Part shown: positions 10,301-18,559 of the stretch, piece after piece | Numbering within the stretch: the first letter of the stretch is position 1 | Layout of the letters: the number at the start of each line of letters is the position of its first letter | Origin: a virus | Virus record (IMG/VR): IMGVR_UViG_3300035701_000029 | Span: 1 to 62,256 of that record | Reading direction: 5' to 3' (one strand) | Length of the DNA: 62,256 nt | Translations under genes and position numbers: made by a program | Notes under the pieces: generated by a model | Told to the model about the DNA's origin: nothing | Databases searched by the model: none | What the model saw: the letters and a program-made list of their open reading frames with translations, nothing else

Positions 10301-13300
10301 AAGCAACCAAAGTTTTTCTGACTTGGACGGAATCGGTTTGAATCTTGAGTTGTTCAAATTCTAGCCTATTTATCTTTCCTTGAATTTGTCTAATCTCTTC
10401 ATTCAATTTTTCTTCTGTACCAGTAGCTTCAGCCGCAATTCGTTTTTCTTTAGATTGTGCCCTAGCTAAAGATTCTTGGTTAGCTACTAGTTCACCCTGT
10501 AGAGATGAATTAAGATTTTGTAGTTCTTTTAATTGCTGTAAATAAAATCCCTGTAGGGCCTGAGCAGTGCGCTTAGCGTCTTTCTCTATCCCCTCAAAAG
10601 CCAATTGTTCCTGAATATCTTTTCTGGCGCTTATAACTCCTCTAACAATATGGTCGAATTCTTTTAGAAACTTAACCGAAAAATCAAAATCTTCAAAAGT
10701 GTGAATAACCCCTTCTACCTCATCGGCCAAGTATCCTAGAGCTTTAGCCCCTGCTCTAGCATCTGATAACGTAAGGATGTTGGACTCTGACTCTAATGAC
10801 CCTAAACTTTCTGTTATACCGTTGATAACTCTATCAAGGTTAATACTTGGTATTCTTTGTACGTCTAAAAACAACTTATTTATTCTGCCTGATAGGTTAT
10901 TTAAATCTGTAGTTAGTTTAGTAGGGTCAATTCCACTCTGAAGATTTTTTCTAAACTCACTATAGGCTTTTTCAATAGATTCTAATGTGGCTATTGCGTT
11001 TAACCTACTGTTTTGAAGAGTAGCAATAAATTCTTTTCTAATGGGCTCTGGAAGCTCCTTATCTAAATTATGGCCTAAGGTATCATAAGAAGATTCAAGG
11101 TCTTCGAATAAGGATTTTGCTTCTGAAATAATACTACCCAATTGAGATAGGTTAAGCTTTTTGGCTAAATCAATTGGTTCTAGGTTTTCTAAACCAGACG
11201 GTGGCGTTAGCTGTTTAATTGGGACTAAATTAAACTTTTCACTTGCCAAGCCTGCTTCATTTAGCCTACCAACTAGTGCTTCTAATTTTTTATTTGGCTC
11301 TGAAAACAGTTGATCGCTATTTTTTTCTACCTCAGTAACAGAATCTCTAACTCTAGACAAGGTGCCGATTTGTTCTTCAAGGGCATCTGTGTTTTTCTTT
11401 AACCTTTGGAATAAAGAATCTTCTTTATTAATCCTAGAATTAAGAAGATTAACTTGTTCTACAGTTCCTAGCGCTAACTGTTTCTGGGCCTTAAGTTGTT
11501 CATCAAAAGATAAAGATTGAAGTCGTGCTAATTCCTGTGAGGTTGTAATCTTTTCTTTCTCTAATACTTGGTTAGCCTGTAAAAGTTTATTTCTCTGAGA
11601 GGCTTTTTGTTCTTCTACCGCGTCACTACTATCCTGTTTTTCTAGTGCAATAAGAGATTTTAATGCCTCTCTCCTATTTTTGAGTGCCTTATTAAGTTCA
11701 TTCTGTCTGGTCATTAACGCCGCTACAGTAGAAAATATTGCCCTAGCTTGTTCTTCTGAGGTAACCGCAGTATCGTCCGCTACCCCTTCGTATTCTTTTT
11801 GCCTGAACATAAGAAGGGTTAGCGCTACAAAAGCAGCATCTAGCGCAATCACCCAAAGATTGAAGCTTTTAAGAAGAGCCCCCATTCCTAGAATGCGGGC
11901 TTTTGTAACAGACATTTGAACTTTCTGTGCCGCGGCATTTTTCAATTCTGCCGCAGTAAGTCTATTCATCATAGCTACAGTAAGCTTCATCAGCCCAAAT
12001 CGTTTAATCAATTTTTCATCAAGACCAAGAAGGCTCTTACCTATAGTGACATTAATAAAGCTATAGGCTTTGCTGGCAGTAATAGCTATAGCTAAGATAC
12101 CGACAAAAGCAGTGAAACCAGCAATCGCCTTAGTAAGAACTCCTCCTATTGACGTTAGGGCTTGTCCTAGAATATTGAACGCCCCTAAAAGTGCTTGAAC
12201 AGGCTTTATAAGTTCCCCGCCAATTGAATTTCTAACTGCGGATAGAGTTGCTCTTGTTCTATCTAAAACGGCTTGGAAAGTATTTAGCTGAGTACCAGCA
12301 GCAAAAATAGCCCTACCACTAGAATCTAAACTCGTAGCCACCGCGTTTTGCACAGTAGCAAAGTTATCAATTAAGGCGGTGAAGTCTACATATCGTCTAA
12401 TGCCGCTAGCAGTTAGGGCAATATTCTTTTTCTGGGCTTCTGATAAATCTGCCCACTTACCAGAAAGGTCTTCAACTATATCTAAGAATGGTCTAAATCT
12501 TCCTTTAGCGTCTAATACTGCTACACCAATATCTTGGAAGGCTTGTATTGTCTCTTCTCTTGGGAGTCTAGCTAAAATAGTTTTAAGAGATTGGGCAATT
12601 TCTTTACCAGTTTTTCTAGTAACTGCCCCAACGCCAGCAACAATACCGTTTAGTTCATCTATGGTAACTCTGAAGTCTTTAGCAACAATGCCAATTGCCT
12701 CAAGGCTTTCCATTAAGTCTTTTGCAGTAACGGGGAAATCTGCTTGGACAGCTATCCACTTATTTACAATGTCGGTTGTTTCGGACGCAGTCATCCCATA
12801 TGAAAAGATCGCACTAGTAAGAGCTTCCACTACATCTGTGGCCGCTACATTGGTAGCATTAGAAGCTAAGAGCGCTGCTTGGGTGGCTTTTATAATTTCA
12901 TTGGAACGCAACCCAACTTGTGCCCATTGGGTAAAAACATCAATGACTTCTTTTACGCCTTTAGCATACGTTTGGGCAAAATTAAACGCCTGCGCTTTCA
13001 TATCGCCCATAGTATCTACTACAGGTCTTAACACTTTTTGAAGTTGGGCAAATGAGTTTTGGATATCTGCAAACTCTTTAACAGAATCTCTAACTTCATC
13101 CATTGTGCCACGGATCAAGAAGAAAGCTACGCGATATCTTAACAGCTTGCCAATAGCAATACCTATGCGCTCATTAAGCTTGTCTTGTTCCAACCGCATA
13201 TTTTTAGTAGCATCTGCTGCCCTAAGAGTAGCGGCTTGCTGTGCTTTAAGATGGGTAACCTGTTTTTGAGATGCGTCTCCTACTTTCTTCAAAGAGGTTA

Positions 13301-13766
13301 CAGTCCCCTCAATGATTTTACCAAAAGCATCCCAATCTGTGCCACCCTTTTGTGGGAAAGCCTCTTTCATTAACCTAAGTTTTTTAATGACGGCAGTGAC
13401 TATTTTGCCTAAATCATTTAGCCCACCAACTTGATCTTTAAAATCAAGTCCTTTTTGTTTGGCTATATCAGCCCAATTTTTTTCTAGTAAATCAAGGGCT
13501 CTAGCTGCGGCTATGATTTCATCTGTCATGCCTTTTAGCTTGCCAGTTTTCATTCCCGCATCCATTTTGGATTTAAATCCAGTTAGGAATGAAGTGGTGC
13601 CCTGCATGATACCCTGCATGGTATCATTTACTTTTTCTGTCTCTTTGGTTGAACCAGCTACAGTAATTTTTTGGGCACGAACAACCGAATTGACTTTGCC
13701 TATTGCATCAGCTAATGCGTTTTGTGTTGCCCCAGCAGTTTTAGCAACATCTACATTCTCCTTCAT
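7365..13766 (-). CDS. Tail tape-measure protein with lytic transglycosylase domain
   Basis: From the ATG at 13766 the protein has 2133 residues; length sets tail length, so a long tail is expected. Coiled-coil segments dominate residues 600-1450. Hydrophobic stretches lie near 515-560. An SLT-type transglycosylase domain occupies about 1525-1650 (LLAAIVAAESGVNQ, GFAQVN, AIAGYNMGPGRV), including the expected catalytic Glu in AAESG; it would cut peptidoglycan during DNA entry. Residues 1690-1855 hold three to four tandem units of about 39 residues with PLSDIY and KQKPP motifs. A Gly/Ala-rich hydrophobic segment lies near 1970-2040. Coding signal continues about 99 codons upstream of this ATG (see the next entry), so the real N-terminus is probably longer. 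Confidence 0.92.
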   Translation of the reverse strand: MKENVDVAKTAGATQNALADAIGKVNSVVRAQKITVAGSTKETEKVNDTMQGIMQGTTSFLTGFKSKMDAGMKTGKLKGMTDEIIAAARALDLLEKNWADIAKQKGLDFKDQVGGLNDLGKIVTAVIKKLRLMKEAFPQKGGTDWDAFGKIIEGTVTSLKKVGDASQKQVTHLKAQQAATLRAADATKNMRLEQDKLNERIGIAIGKLLRYRVAFFLIRGTMDEVRDSVKEFADIQNSFAQLQKVLRPVVDTMGDMKAQAFNFAQTYAKGVKEVIDVFTQWAQVGLRSNEIIKATQAALLASNATNVAATDVVEALTSAIFSYGMTASETTDIVNKWIAVQADFPVTAKDLMESLEAIGIVAKDFRVTIDELNGIVAGVGAVTRKTGKEIAQSLKTILARLPREETIQAFQDIGVAVLDAKGRFRPFLDIVEDLSGKWADLSEAQKKNIALTASGIRRYVDFTALIDNFATVQNAVATSLDSSGRAIFAAGTQLNTFQAVLDRTRATLSAVRNSIGGELIKPVQALLGAFNILGQALTSIGGVLTKAIAGFTAFVGILAIAITASKAYSFINVTIGKSLLGLDEKLIKRFGLMKLTVAMMNRLTAAELKNAAAQKVQMSVTKARILGMGALLKSFNLWVIALDAAFVALTLLMFRQKEYEGVADDTAVTSEEQARAIFSTVAALMTRQNELNKALKNRREALKSLIALEKQDSSDAVEEQKASQRNKLLQANQVLEKEKITTSQELARLQSLSFDEQLKAQKQLALGTVEQVNLLNSRINKEDSLFQRLKKNTDALEEQIGTLSRVRDSVTEVEKNSDQLFSEPNKKLEALVGRLNEAGLASEKFNLVPIKQLTPPSGLENLEPIDLAKKLNLSQLGSIISEAKSLFEDLESSYDTLGHNLDKELPEPIRKEFIATLQNSRLNAIATLESIEKAYSEFRKNLQSGIDPTKLTTDLNNLSGRINKLFLDVQRIPSINLDRVINGITESLGSLESESNILTLSDARAGAKALGYLADEVEGVIHTFEDFDFSVKFLKEFDHIVRGVISARKDIQEQLAFEGIEKDAKRTAQALQGFYLQQLKELQNLNSSLQGELVANQESLARAQSKEKRIAAEATGTEEKLNEEIRQIQGKINRLEFEQLKIQTDSVQVRKTLVALVTEELRTMAQLSKEEAARELRIRDVEDFYEKQAKFAQLVGTRQELVLRIERDRLKTIARMRVDQILQTKDTETQAKLVEELGGLMIDLRKNAREISLEQLAKESERIVSLIGDIQNSISSAVASIPSVIVAGMDKRFELTQQIKEAEVSLQEAVSEGNAQAVTEAKKRLKDLNKELHDTRALVFEIKEVGKTLIEGLGSSINKFVSEKFAQQVVELEFKGSTLGDQVARSLATALGGLNKQYLRDLEGMLAGRENAEMKNFESFVSNLSDSFTTSEGNFTALYGQEEVIFNKFIMNLEGVFEHGAQKIGEAIHGEPLSLNAEDFIAKGADNIQAAIEGADLGLVNSDVLGKLDAFKKDFGTELNSAAEKFQLDPRLLAAIVAAESGVNQFAVNKNKDANGNVVSRDIGFAQVNTKTADSLGVSASELTDAGVNLTLAAQILRESIDTVKGGDLKAAIAGYNMGPGRVNQAGGIEGVSKEVRKHNDRVLAYLAAQLKQDGTQLSEMDAVESAVVKAQFDNRSALAKVSTELRKEYGLIGKDTTSAISKVSEQIANQKPPDISRAADTSIPIVKGLRPLSDIYSENKSSTKEMGKISDQISKQKPPEIPTADDFSDPIIRGFDPLSDIYSESKATTSALKEVSDLISKQKPPDIPTAEETSSPVVESLSPLPDIYTESTVHTDMFRQMIELMAQKQEPSIPLARGGAAPGEDFGDVSTRLLKATKEYSADEVKAVRDSAENWGKVFGEGLDPVGQTLENQREEVKNANERMLAYLVSTEDAIGRLRVTYEKIGEEYIVSLDQNIQGSTTKLKDVLNAGFGVLVNALGAAIGASVGGGSQAAAAGGQLGSAAGMALGAKLGTLGGPIGAIAGSVLGGIIGGFFGGKKEMKEYVPSIQANTDALTQNTLAIEQLQKQVINAPSNFNLPGFIPAAQGPAVSIGSITVNGTGNANQIANLVIDRIQTQYERGLRTGTTRRNGF

Positions 13767-14063
13767 GACGGTATTGACGCCTCTTATACCGCCTGTCAGA
13801 GATTCACTAGCGCTATTTAATCCCCCTGTAGCTGTTTCTAACTGTTTGATTACATCAGCTAAAGCTTTAGAACTAGCAGGATCTAGTTTACCCAGAATTT
13901 CATTGAGGATGCCTTTTTTGTCAACAGCACGACCAAGAATAGATTGGACATTTCTGATCTCACGCCCAACATTAAAGAAGAGTTTTTTGTATTGCTCTAG
14001 GACCGAATTAGCATTAAGAATCCTAAGCTGTATATTATGTTCTGTGGTATCTACAGCGATAGG
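13767..14063 (-). other. In-frame upstream extension of the tape measure without a standard start codon
   Basis: The tape-measure frame stays open for 99 codons above its first ATG, back to a TGA at 14066-14064. The encoded peptide (AVDTTEHNIQLRILNANSVL and onward) looks like genuine tape-measure sequence. There is no in-frame ATG, GTG or TTG. An ATC at 14060 lies 9 nt after GGAG (14073-14070), which is the normal spacing. The only ATG there (14067) is in another frame and ends after 10 codons. Options are an unusual AUC start, a frameshift from the ATG, or a sequence indel. Confidence 0.6.
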
Positions 14064-14066
14064 TCA

Positions 14067-14267
14067 TCACTCCATTCTAAAATGATCTCGGTCACCGCGT
14101 TTGTTCTTTTTGCGATCACGTTCTTTTCTTCTTTCAAGATCGTCGAGCCAGTCTTCTAGCAATATATCATACGGAACTATATCGTCTGGGGGACGTTCAT
14201 CTTCCAAAGTGCTGTAGACTCTATATTGATAGAATCGAAGCCAGTTTGTAAAAAGCACTTTGTTCAC
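14067..14267 (-). CDS. Tail assembly chaperone, downstream (GT-like) segment
   Basis: This is a short frame of 66 codons from GTG 14267, rich in Asp, Glu, Arg and Lys, between the first chaperone gene and the tape measure. No convincing ribosome site precedes the GTG. The same frame is open up to 14384 and overlaps the end of the upstream gene in the -1 frame, so it is probably made as a frameshift extension of that gene, as in lambda gpG-GT. It shares its frame with the tape measure, separated by tandem stops TGATGA. Confidence 0.6.
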   Translation of the reverse strand: MNKVLFTNWLRFYQYRVYSTLEDERPPDDIVPYDILLEDWLDDLERRKERDRKKNKRGDRDHFRME

Positions 14268-14329
14268 ATCCCAGTCAACAATTTCGCCCGGGAATAGATT
14301 TGTGTGTAGATCAGAAGCCAGACTGAATT

Positions 14330-15046
14330 TTAACTTCCAGATTGGCTCTCTTGCGACTGCTCTAAGGGTGGCTCCCCAATGAAATCATCATCAGGGAGCA
14401 CAGAAAGAACCCCCTGAGGAAGTCCGGCCCAAAATACCATCGCTTCCTGCAGGAGCTTAAAGATCGCCAAACGATTAGATTCTTTCTTGAACTCAGCATA
14501 GTCAGTCCACAAAGATTTCCCGTCTAAGTCAAAAATACAATGAAATAATTTGCATTTCAGAGACTCAATCTCGGCTACTCCTTCAACGGTATTCTGCATG
14601 AAGTTATTCTTCCGAGTGAGCAAATCAGTTTTATCTTTCTTAACGCCACTATATTCTTTCTTGAGTTCTTCAAGGCGCACTTTATTAACACGTTTCTTGG
14701 AATGCATTGTCTGGCCTTCGCGCATTAGATCGCTAAGCCTTAGATCAAGCTCTTCCATCTTTCCTTCTTCCGCCTTAGTCCAAATACCCCTCTCGGCAAG
14801 AAGCTTTTCCATCTCACTCTCAGTTAGAACTTTCTTTTCTGAGGTGAGTAGTTCGTTCAGCTTAGTCATATAGGCATGGCTAGCTTGAGAATCAGCTTCT
14901 ACACTTGGGAAGGTAATCTTGATTTGCTTGTTTTGTTCGCCGTGAAATTCTTCTAGGGTTGTAAGTCTAAACCCCTGGCGAATTTCTTTCTCTGCGGTCT
15001 TAAGAGACTCGACAGAAAAAGCCTCTCCTAAATCTGTAAACGACAT
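14330..15046 (-). CDS. Tail assembly chaperone, upstream (G-like) protein
   Basis: This 238-residue soluble protein is coded between the tail tube and the tape measure, the conserved place for the tail assembly chaperone. The middle third (about residues 85-150) is strongly charged and predicted coiled coil. The C-terminus ends in an acidic, Gln/Ser-rich tail (EPPLEQSQESQ). Such proteins coat the tape measure during tube polymerisation and are absent from the virion. A strong site (GGAAAGG) precedes the ATG. Its 3' end overlaps a -1 open frame. Confidence 0.7.
   Translation of the reverse strand: MSFTDLGEAFSVESLKTAEKEIRQGFRLTTLEEFHGEQNKQIKITFPSVEADSQASHAYMTKLNELLTSEKKVLTESEMEKLLAERGIWTKAEEGKMEELDLRLSDLMREGQTMHSKKRVNKVRLEELKKEYSGVKKDKTDLLTRKNNFMQNTVEGVAEIESLKCKLFHCIFDLDGKSLWTDYAEFKKESNRLAIFKLLQEAMVFWAGLPQGVLSVLPDDDFIGEPPLEQSQESQSGS
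14333..14384 (-). other. Probable -1 frameshift window of tail assembly chaperones
   Basis: In this 52-nt overlap both the upstream chaperone frame and the -1 frame are open: the -1 frame opens after a TGA at 14387-14385, and frame 0 stops at 14332-14330. A -1 slip here would fuse the 238-residue protein to about 90-100 residues ending at 14067. I see no textbook X XXY YYZ heptamer; runs such as GGGGAG and CACCCTTA are the only candidates. Confidence 0.5.
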
Positions 15047-15072
15047 ATAGCCCTTTCCTTTCCTGCAATGAA

Positions 15073-15091
15073 GGGGGGATTAGCTCCCCCC
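15073..15091 (-). terminator. GC hairpin between tail tube and chaperone genes
   Basis: Six G and six C bases form a 6-bp stem with a 7-nt loop directly after the tail-tube stop codon. The following transcript has no long U run, so it may attenuate transcription or block RNA decay rather than terminate fully. The sequence CCGTAAAATAT just upstream (15092-15102) resembles the late promoter motif seen elsewhere. Confidence 0.5.
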
Positions 15092-15096
15092 ATATT

Positions 15097-16578
15097 TTAC
15101 GGAGCGACGCCAGAACCAGTGAGGGTCAAGTTATCTGCAAGGAATGTAACTTCCTGTGCTGCGTTTCCGCCAACTGAGACACTATAAGAATCTCCGCTTA
15201 CAGTCATATTGGTGACCGTAATCGTCTCCAACAGAATGTTCTTGGCACGATCCTTATAGACCTCAATTCTAAGCTGATTCGATCCATTGAATAGCCCAGT
15301 ATAGAGTTCACCAGCAACGGCCGATTCAAAGTCTCTTCCTGCGAGACGTCCCCACATATCAATATCGCTATCGTTAGCGGTTACCGTTACAGTAACCTCT
15401 GCCGGAGGAATACGAACAACCCCGTAGTACTGAAAGGTCCCCAGTTCCTCAAGGTTCTCCGAAGTCAACGACACATCAACTGCAACTGTCTGCAAACGAA
15501 GTGCCTTACCAGCAAGAGTATAAGTGGTTTCACCTACAGTGACCGAATTCCAAAGCCATGCAGTAATATATCCCTTACCAACACCACCATAACTTCCAGC
15601 GGTGCTAACAAGTGCATACCCTGGGTCTGCGCTATCTAAAGCATTACCAGACCACGTTTGGCTAGCTTGCGGTCTATAGACTAAGTAAACATCGTCTCCT
15701 TCTCTACAGAGAGGAGTTGAAGCCCACTTAGGCCAAGTGCTAGTAGCAATCGTGACCACACCTCTCATGTTTCGAGAAGTACTGAAATAGAAATCTCCAT
15801 AGCCCTTAACATAGGGAGATGTAGGAGAATACGCCGAACGGTATACTTCATTACCGGCAATTAAGGCAACTGGCAAAATATCAAAGTCAAAAGTTTGGTT
15901 AGGATAAGTGCTAGCGCCAATTGCAGAGCCCAAACGCCCAAATGCCTGGCAAGTACCTTTAACAACGCCGTCTCTGTTATTCATCATATAGGTTCTAGTA
16001 GCAGTTACAGTATGCCCTATATGCCAGTCGGTCAGCTTAAACAAGCGTACATCACCAAGGACACCAAAATACCAGTTCTTCTCAAATGAAGAAAGCGTGA
16101 AGTTTTCACTGGCAAGTCCACCGACATCAAAATTTAAACTGTATCCTGTAAGAGCAGCGCGCGGTAGAATCATTGCTCTAGCTACGCTAGTGCTCCCCTC
16201 AAGAATGGGAACCGCAATACTACAATACGCATCAAGCATATTGAGTGCAGTAACCGTCCTATAGGAAGGATTGGATGTTGCAAGCTTCTGTGAATAAAAT
16301 CCGCGCCTGCGATCTGCATAATTGCTGATAGCTGCACGTTCAATTACCATATTCGAAATAAGAGCCGCATTGTCCACACACCCATAAAGGTTAGTGTCAA
16401 TTGTCACCGACACAGTAGGACTCTGATCTACATAATCCACGATGCCGCTATTAGCTAATTCCAGAATTCGCTCCTGGGGGATATCAGAATCCGCGCTAAA
16501 ATTCTGCACCCTCTTGAGTTGAACTCCGTCCACTAATATCGCTGCTCCAGAATATCTAACTTTTTCTGGCTTAGCCAT
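15097..16578 (-). CDS. Major tail tube-like protein
   Basis: This 493-residue, beta-rich protein starts MAKPEKVRYSGAAILVDGVQL. It lies after the tail-terminator-like gene and before the chaperones, where siphoviruses place the tail tube. It is longer than a minimal tube protein (about 200-250), suggesting extra surface domains; residues near 395-490 resemble a second beta domain (PPAEVTVTVTANDSD). A strong GGAGGCAG ribosome site precedes the ATG. Identity rests mainly on gene order. Confidence 0.65.
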   Translation of the reverse strand: MAKPEKVRYSGAAILVDGVQLKRVQNFSADSDIPQERILELANSGIVDYVDQSPTVSVTIDTNLYGCVDNAALISNMVIERAAISNYADRRRGFYSQKLATSNPSYRTVTALNMLDAYCSIAVPILEGSTSVARAMILPRAALTGYSLNFDVGGLASENFTLSSFEKNWYFGVLGDVRLFKLTDWHIGHTVTATRTYMMNNRDGVVKGTCQAFGRLGSAIGASTYPNQTFDFDILPVALIAGNEVYRSAYSPTSPYVKGYGDFYFSTSRNMRGVVTIATSTWPKWASTPLCREGDDVYLVYRPQASQTWSGNALDSADPGYALVSTAGSYGGVGKGYITAWLWNSVTVGETTYTLAGKALRLQTVAVDVSLTSENLEELGTFQYYGVVRIPPAEVTVTVTANDSDIDMWGRLAGRDFESAVAGELYTGLFNGSNQLRIEVYKDRAKNILLETITVTNMTVSGDSYSVSVGGNAAQEVTFLADNLTLTGSGVAP

Positions 16579-16587
16579 TTCTGCCTC

Positions 16588-17079
16588 CTAATCTACGCTC
16601 AAATAACCGGTTATTACTATCAAAGCGTGATGCTTTTCAGCTTCAATATTTGTAAAATTTTCTGGTGTAAGAACTACCATTGTACCTGGACTAAAAGTAA
16701 TTGTTCCATAAGTTGCTATTCCGCTATAATCTCCCAAAACTGTAGGGAACCCACCTGAGTCAAAGTTGTAGTAAACAATGCTGTTCTCACTTAGGGCATC
16801 CCATATTGCATAGGCTATATCGTCCCTCTGCCCATCTCTGTGTGCTAAAACGTCTAATTCCCACGTTATATTCAGGGCCGACCTGGACCCTAATTGCACA
16901 GGTAGAGCACCACCTACACTACTTTGTACGGTGACTACTGGAAAAACTGTAATTTCATCTAAGTTATCGGGATAGCCGTCCATTACAGTATATGAGCCAC
17001 TGGTAAACTTAAGGATATTTTCCATAATTTCTCGGACTTTATAAATTAGGGAAATGTCAGCGGCTCTAAATTTTAACAT
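16588..17079 (-). CDS. Tail terminator-like protein
   Basis: This is a 163-residue protein upstream of the tail tube. It has a short N-terminal helix (SLIYKVREIMENIL) followed by a beta domain with a phrase typical of tail completion proteins (ALNITWELDVLAHRDGQRDD). Such proteins cap the tube and join it to the head. It lies 4 nt from the gp10-like neck gene. The call rests on synteny and fold pattern. Confidence 0.55.
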   Translation of the reverse strand: MLKFRAADISLIYKVREIMENILKFTSGSYTVMDGYPDNLDEITVFPVVTVQSSVGGALPVQLGSRSALNITWELDVLAHRDGQRDDIAYAIWDALSENSIVYYNFDSGGFPTVLGDYSGIATYGTITFSPGTMVVLTPENFTNIEAEKHHALIVITGYLSVD

Positions 17080-17083
17080 AATT

Positions 17084-17851
17084 TCACCTAAGTATCTTTA
17101 AAGTTTTATAGTTAGCGTCGAAGTTGGCCCGCGCCATAACTTCTTTAAATTCTTGCGCAAAGTACTGTGAGCCATTAGCTTCAAGCCAACCTAATCCAGC
17201 AGCAAAGAACTTCCTAGGCTGTATTCCTGGATGTTCAAACTCAATGGTTACTTTATTTTTAATCCTGGACAAATATGATGCCTTCTTAGAAACAAGCTTG
17301 ATTTTCTTTTTACCAAAGAAGCTCTGAATCTCTGCTTTTCTTTGACCCGAATCTTTGCTTGCGGGCATTGTCATATAACTATTGGCTATATTAGCCGTAT
17401 CTTGGGTGGTGGTGAAAGTCACATTATGCTGTGCTTTCCCCCCTCCAACATTCACTCCAACTACCATGTATTCTTGTTTTCTAGTAGTAGGCTTAATCCC
17501 ATATTCTTGGAAAGCCCAGTACTTAGGCAGTTGCCCCCCTATAAGAACCGTTACATCTCCTGAATTATCCATGAAGGGTCCTAGGCGTCTTATAGAAGCT
17601 CTTAACCTACCCGTTTGTCTAGCTGAGTTCTTGTTACTCCTGGTTGCGTCAAACCTAGAAATGACTGATTCTAAAACCTTATCACCCATGCGCTTAGCTA
17701 TACCATATGTGCTATAATAGCCCCGATCTTTAATTCTAGCCGCAAGGGCTTCGGCAAAAGCAGTTAGCTTCCCATCTTCCACAAGATCCCACTGCATTTG
17801 GGCTGCTATCTGTAAAGCCGGAGTCCAGTCAATGTTAAACGTGCTACTCAT
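17084..17851 (-). CDS. HK97 gp10-like neck/tail completion protein
   Basis: This 255-residue protein carries features of the HK97 gp10 family: TGRLRASIRRL near residue 80, YWAFQEYGIKP near 110, and HPGIQPRKFFAAG near 205, the usual family ending. It has a basic insertion around 170-195. These proteins sit at the head-tail joint. The ATG overlaps the end of the preceding 71-residue gene by 8 nt, implying coupled translation. Confidence 0.75.
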   Translation of the reverse strand: MSSTFNIDWTPALQIAAQMQWDLVEDGKLTAFAEALAARIKDRGYYSTYGIAKRMGDKVLESVISRFDATRSNKNSARQTGRLRASIRRLGPFMDNSGDVTVLIGGQLPKYWAFQEYGIKPTTRKQEYMVVGVNVGGGKAQHNVTFTTTQDTANIANSYMTMPASKDSGQRKAEIQSFFGKKKIKLVSKKASYLSRIKNKVTIEFEHPGIQPRKFFAAGLGWLEANGSQYFAQEFKEVMARANFDANYKTLKILR

Positions 17852-18059
17852 CTTTTTCTATTGTAGTGTTTTTAAAATATTCCACGAAATCTCTTCTCAT
17901 CTCGTTAAGCTCATCGACAATTACTTTCCTAATCTTGGCTTTGTCTTCGCTATGAAGATTTGCCATATCTAAAACTGCTAAAACTTTTTTAAGTCCCTGA
18001 TTCGTGCGCCTAATTGTCAATTCTTCTAATGGAGAGTAAAACTCTACTACAAATTTCAC
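17844..18059 (-). CDS. Small helical protein in the neck module
   Basis: This 71-residue, mostly helical and charged protein has a GTG start that overlaps the previous stop (GTGA), and its 3' end overlaps the gp10-like gene. Tight packing within the neck genes suggests a role in connector assembly. No family was recognised. Confidence 0.6.
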   Translation of the reverse strand: MKFVVEFYSPLEELTIRRTNQGLKKVLAVLDMANLHSEDKAKIRKVIVDELNEMRRDFVEYFKNTTIEKDE

Positions 18060-18559
18060 GGGTCTGATTTCTCCCTAATCCGAACAAGTGTCACCTCAAT
18101 TATGGATAGGTCATCTATTCCAAATCTTTTTTCATCTTTTGGTTTATAGTAAGTACCGTCTACTACAACACGTTGAGCCCCTTTAAACATACTAGCTGAA
18201 GTAGAAACCCATGGATTCACAAGAACATCTGGTAGCTTCATTGTAATTCTAGCATCACCGTCTGGGGCTACTTGGTACAACGTATTTCCATCTTTGTAAT
18301 AACTAAGAGACCCAATTCTTTTATCTACAAAAGCCTTAATGAATGTTTCAGTATGGCTATAAACTCTCCCTGTACCATCGCAAGTAGAACATGAGGGGTT
18401 TGTAGCTTCTTTATTTATAGGGTCCCAATCGCATGAGGGGCAAGCTGTATCCGTTCTATAGAATATAGAGATATTACGGCCATAAGCATCAATCATATGG
18501 TATAGATTGCGCTTGTATAGCCGATCGTATAGTTTTCTAGTTCTGTCCCATCTAGCCAT
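18056..18559 (-). CDS. Neck protein with CxxC zinc-knuckle
   Basis: This 167-residue protein contains two CxxC pairs (CPSC near residue 39 and CSTCDGTG near 57), typical of a zinc ribbon and of some phage head-closure proteins that begin with a basic segment (RWDRTRKLYDRLYKRN). It is followed by a beta-rich region. It starts with TAATG overlap after the connector gene. Probable structural role at the head-tail interface; a purely regulatory zinc protein is less likely in this context. Confidence 0.6.
   Translation of the reverse strand: MARWDRTRKLYDRLYKRNLYHMIDAYGRNISIFYRTDTACPSCDWDPINKEATNPSCSTCDGTGRVYSHTETFIKAFVDKRIGSLSYYKDGNTLYQVAPDGDARITMKLPDVLVNPWVSTSASMFKGAQRVVVDGTYYKPKDEKRFGIDDLSIIEVTLVRIREKSDP

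Noticed and set aside
14064-14069. Reading TGA as a sense codon to join chaperone and tape measure
   Set aside because: Other genes end properly at TGA and no gene carries internal in-frame TGA, so a recoded genetic code is not supported.
12379-14085. Long plus-strand frames (up to 220 codons) opposite the tape measure
   Set aside because: They lie antisense to a clearly coding gene, have no ribosome sites, and show no family features.
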